Source: Pigoraptor vietnamica
Taxonomy: Eukaryota > Opisthokonta > Filasterea
Assembly: GCA_943704525.1 (NCBI GenBank)
Contig: CALSCQ010002949.1
Location: 1 to 33,876, forward strand
Direction: 5' to 3'
DNA length: 33,876 bases
Each line of letters starts with the position of its first letter. The stretch's first letter is position 1. Made by a program: the position numbers and the translations under genes. The notes beneath the pieces were generated by a model. The model was not told the DNA's origin. It made no database searches and saw only the letters and a list, made by a program, of their open reading frames with translations. Positions 28,860 through 33,876 of the stretch are shown one piece after another.

Positions 28860-30550
28860 TCAGTTTGCGCTGCGCTGCTGCCGCTTGGCCGACGCCGCGA
28901 GCTTGCTGCTCGTCGGGCGCGACGTGATTGTGAAGAGATAGATGCGGAGATACTTGCAAATGTCAAAGACCTGAGAGGGAGAGGGAGGGGCCGCCCGTGA
29001 GCATTTGGCACGGGAGATTTTGCGACCGGAATCAGGCGTAAGCACCCACCACGCCAAAGAAGTAAATCGCCCACACGGTCGCGGCGCCTGCAACGACGCC
29101 GTGGAGGACACCGATTTCGGTGTGCTTGTCCGCACGGAACGCCCAGAGGAAGAAGACGACAAACGGCAGGGCTGCCACGAACCACCCCGAGGGGTCCGAG
29201 GTGCTGAACACACGGTGCTTGCGCCCGGTCATCTGGCTGACGATGAGTCCGCACTGCGAGTGGAATGCGGACATCAGCGCTGTACGAGCACATGCACGGC
29301 CACAGCGTCAGACCCACCGTCATGCACGAGAACACGAGGCCCATGGCAGTGTAGAGCATGCGCGTGTGCGTGTTGAGAATGTCGGCGCGCGACACCAGAA
29401 CCCAGGCCGCAAACGACGCAAAGTGGATGACAATTGCCACGAGGGGCGTGAGGGCGTCCACGAGGCCCCACCGCCGCACGGGGCTGACGTAGATGTTGTA
29501 GAGGGACTGCAGCTGCTGCAGGAGAATGCCGCCGGCGGTCGTCGCCTTGAAGAGCTGGATGATGGTGGGCTGGAAGGGCAGAAAGTCGACCGTCTGCGCC
29601 CACACGTGCGTGCCGTGGAACCCCGTCACGATGAACACGACCGTGATGATGATCTGGCTGAGGTCGTAGGCCCACGGGAGGAAGAGCACGCCCGTGTTGT
29701 ACTTCTCCCAGTGCGTCGTGTAAAACGCGAACATGACGCCGTTGAGGATCCAGAACAGCTGCCACGTGTTGTCGACGACGCCCAGCGGGGACATGAGGCT
29801 GAGGAACATGAGCCACGCGGCCATGCTGTCGCAGCCGTGGTCCTGCGACGACAGCGTCAAAGGCTGAGATTGCAAAACAAGCAATCGCCGCTGCATGACA
29901 TTGTTCCACGGACGCAAGTCGCGCGGTTCCACACACACACACCACACGCATATACAAATTACCCATACACATACAAAATACACATACATACCACACCACA
30001 CCCACACGTCACATACGCGCAGCCAATCTTTGCCACAAGTGCACGCACCATCAGTTCGCCAAGTGGCGTGCTGCTGCCAGTCCGGCGGGCCTGCTTGCCG
30101 TCGGCGCCGTCAAGTGTGTGACTCAAAAAGTGCGAGATGCCGCACGCGAACCAGACCCACGAGGGGACGAAGAAGGCGTCCTCGTGGAACGCGACGCGGA
30201 AGTCCCAGTCGTAGATGCTGAGCAGCGTGAAGTTGACGAGCAGCAGGACAAAGCCGGAGAAGGTCATCAGGTTCGGCGCCAGCCACCGCGGCAGTATCTT
30301 GACAAAGGCGTCCCAGAAGGGGTGCATGATGTAGTTGGACAGCGGCGACTGCGCACACGTCGCGTCAGTACGCGACACAACCGCGCCCACGCACGCACGC
30401 ACTCACAACAAACCCCCCCAAAAGGCCGACGTTGCCCCAGCGGATGCGCGAAGAGGTTCACGACCAGCAACAAGAGCTCACCGTGTCGCGGCTGCAGTAC
30501 TTGTAGCGGGAAAACCCCGCGAGGTCTTCCTTGCTGAGGATGAACGGCAT
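28860..30550 (-). CDS. CEPT1: Choline/ethanolamine phosphotransferase (CDP-alcohol phosphatidyltransferase)
   Basis: Five exons on the minus strand: 30550-30482, 30348-30049, 29842-29318, 29253-29050, 28970-28860, giving 402 aa, typical for CEPT/EPT/AAPT enzymes. It makes phosphatidylcholine and/or phosphatidylethanolamine from diacylglycerol and CDP-alcohols in ER or Golgi membranes. The CDP-alcohol signature DG(x)2AR(x)8G(x)3D(x)3D is intact: D106, G107, A110, R111, G120, D124, D128. It is split by intron 2 between residues 123 and 124. Residue 123, usually Phe in LGELFDHGCDS, is Met. The N-terminus ([20 protein letters not shown]) matches yeast Cpt1/Ept1. Several hydrophobic helices follow, with LIVSQMT and a basic cytosolic tail. 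Intron 3 is only 64 nt (29254-29317); this choice aligns with CEPT1 without gaps. Choline versus ethanolamine preference cannot be told. Confidence 0.94.
29929..30008 (-). repeat. GT-rich tract in CEPT intron 2
   Basis: Seen on the plus strand as ACACAC, CATACA and CACACC words; on the sense (minus) strand it is GT and TATGT-rich. It lies in the intron at 29843-30048, keeping the GT-on-sense orientation for a minus-strand gene. Confidence 0.75.
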
Positions 30551-30660
30551 GGTGTCTGTGTGCGCACGCCCGCGGTGCCTCAACGGCCTAGAGGTTGTGG
30601 TCGGCAATGGCAAATGACTGCAGTGGGGCAGCGTGTCGCTTTGGCCGTCTTGCGTGGCGT

Positions 30661-30725
30661 GAGAGAGACGGACGAGAGAGAGAGAGAGAGAGAGAGAGGG
30701 ACGAGAGAGAGAGGGAAAGAGAGGA
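30661..30725 (+). repeat. (GA)n microsatellite upstream of CEPT
   Basis: GAGAGA repeats with short interruptions lie 110-175 nt upstream of the CEPT start codon. On the CEPT sense strand this is a CT tract, which could lie in the promoter or 5' leader. Confidence 0.9.
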
Positions 30726-30825
30726 GACACTCGTGTTGGTGTGTTCGTGGGCAGTGTGCGGACTGCCGACTGACCCGCAAATGGGGTGGATTTGCGCATG
30801 CCAAATAAGGGCACCAGTGGCCGAG

Positions 30826-30828
<3 letters not shown>

Positions 30829-30857
<29 letters not shown>
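30829..30857 (+). repeat. Poly(T) run in the CEPT/IPO5 divergent spacer
   Basis: About 29 consecutive T (A on the minus strand) form the longest homopolymer in the window. No flanking retroposed gene copy or target duplication is evident. Confidence 0.95.
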
Positions 30858-30858
<1 letters not shown>

Positions 30859-31438
30859 TTTCACTGACTGCCGGTGCACCCTGTCTGAGTGCAGGTTCCT
30901 GTCCTTCAGTCTGGCATGGATAAACGCAAATGGTTGCGGAACCGGCATGAAACCACCGTAGTCAGCTGGGGCACAGCCGGCGGCAAGGTCGCCGTTCTGC
31001 GGCCGCGGCTCACGGCGTGGTCGCTGGAACGAGAGGCATCATCAGCTCTAAGGCGACCGATCTGCCGTTGCCGGCGGCATTGCCCCGTTTTTACGGACTG
31101 TGCTTAAACTCTACGGTGCTGTGTGCCGCGGTGCCGCATGTGCGCTGCCTGAGCCGCAACAGAATTTCCGGGTGGCAGCGGCTATGTGGATGCGGCCTGC
31201 ACCCCCGGATGCGCTGCACGTGTCGTGATTAATTTGGCGCGCTGCGATACTCTGCCCATAGTGAGCGCTCGGGCGTAATAAAAGGCGCGCGATGGCCCTT
31301 GGCGCCCCACGTGCAGGCTGTTTCAGCTGGTCGGGTGAAAGGGCACTCACAGTGCGAAAGGCGAAGAACGAGCCAGACCCTTTGTTTCGTCTCGAAGCAG
31401 CAGAGGAGTGCGCATCGGGCACGCGGCCCCTCGCAACC

Positions 31439-33876
<2,438 letters not shown>

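Larger units (their letters stand above)
30551..31438. other. Divergent intergenic region between CEPT and importin-5
   Basis: This 888-bp spacer has no recognisable gene. It holds the (GA)n tract, the poly(T) run, GC-rich sequence at 30960-31220, TTTGGCGC (E2F-like) at 31233-31240, an AATAAAAG at about 31277, and CACGTG at 31308-31313 upstream of importin-5. Confidence 0.5.

Noticed and set aside
29254-29287. A 34-nt intron or a frameshift in the CEPT gene
   Set aside because: A 64-nt intron (29254-29317) with a normal GTGGGT donor and TCGCAG acceptor restores phase and a gap-free alignment to the family, so neither is needed.
30829-30857. Poly(A) tail of a processed pseudogene on the minus strand
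   Set aside because: Flanking sequence on either side shows no coding remnant or target-site duplication.

Overview
The window is GC-rich nuclear DNA from a unicellular eukaryote. It carries spliceosomal introns with GT...CAG borders, most of them 64-410 nt. Protein genes lie on both strands with short spacers. The spliced proteins align well with animal, plant and amoeba families. Augmin (HAUS1), FAM91, a cytosolic HMG-CoA synthase and a selenocysteine tRNA occur together, which suggests a free-living, heterotroph-like protist outside the yeasts. Apusomonads, choanoflagellates and their relatives are possible, but I cannot name the species from the sequence.

Layout, left to right: possible first exon of an unknown minus gene (about 341-382); XAP5/FAM50 (+, 883-3084, 6 exons); unidentified coiled-coil protein (-, 5446-3302, 5 exons); FAM91 (+, 5947-10302, 12 exons); intronless class II DnaJ protein (-, 11684-10560); HAUS1 (+, 12240-13662, 8 exons); Fcf2/DNTTIP2 rRNA-processing protein (+, 13846-15042, 5 exons); tRNA-Sec(UCA) (-, 15214-15128); acyl-CoA-binding protein (+, 15540-16276, 4 exons); BIG-type Sec7 ARF-GEF (+, 17248-24438, 16 exons); EB1 (+, 24786-26640, 6 exons); HMG-CoA synthase (+, 27241-28715, 2 exons); CDP-alcohol phosphotransferase CEPT/EPT (-, 30550-28860, 5 exons); importin-5 (+, from 31439, cut by the window end at a long GT microsatellite).

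These are housekeeping genes, not a co-regulated cluster. Several share a cellular theme: BIG and FAM91 act at the trans-Golgi network, HAUS1 and EB1 on microtubules, and ACBP, HMG-CoA synthase and CEPT in lipid metabolism. Many pairs are divergent and share 300-900 bp promoters.

The least expected item is the tRNA-Sec. It has the 9+4 fold, a UCA anticodon, a T5 terminator, and PSE-like and TATA-like elements at the spacing of a type 3 Pol III promoter, so this organism should make selenoproteins. Other points of interest are a cysteine-rich zinc-finger-like insertion in the BIG protein, two probable GC-AG introns, GT microsatellites that sit mostly on the sense strand of introns, tandem minisatellites inside introns, and a recurrent TT(G/C)AAACG(G/C)C motif near gene starts.
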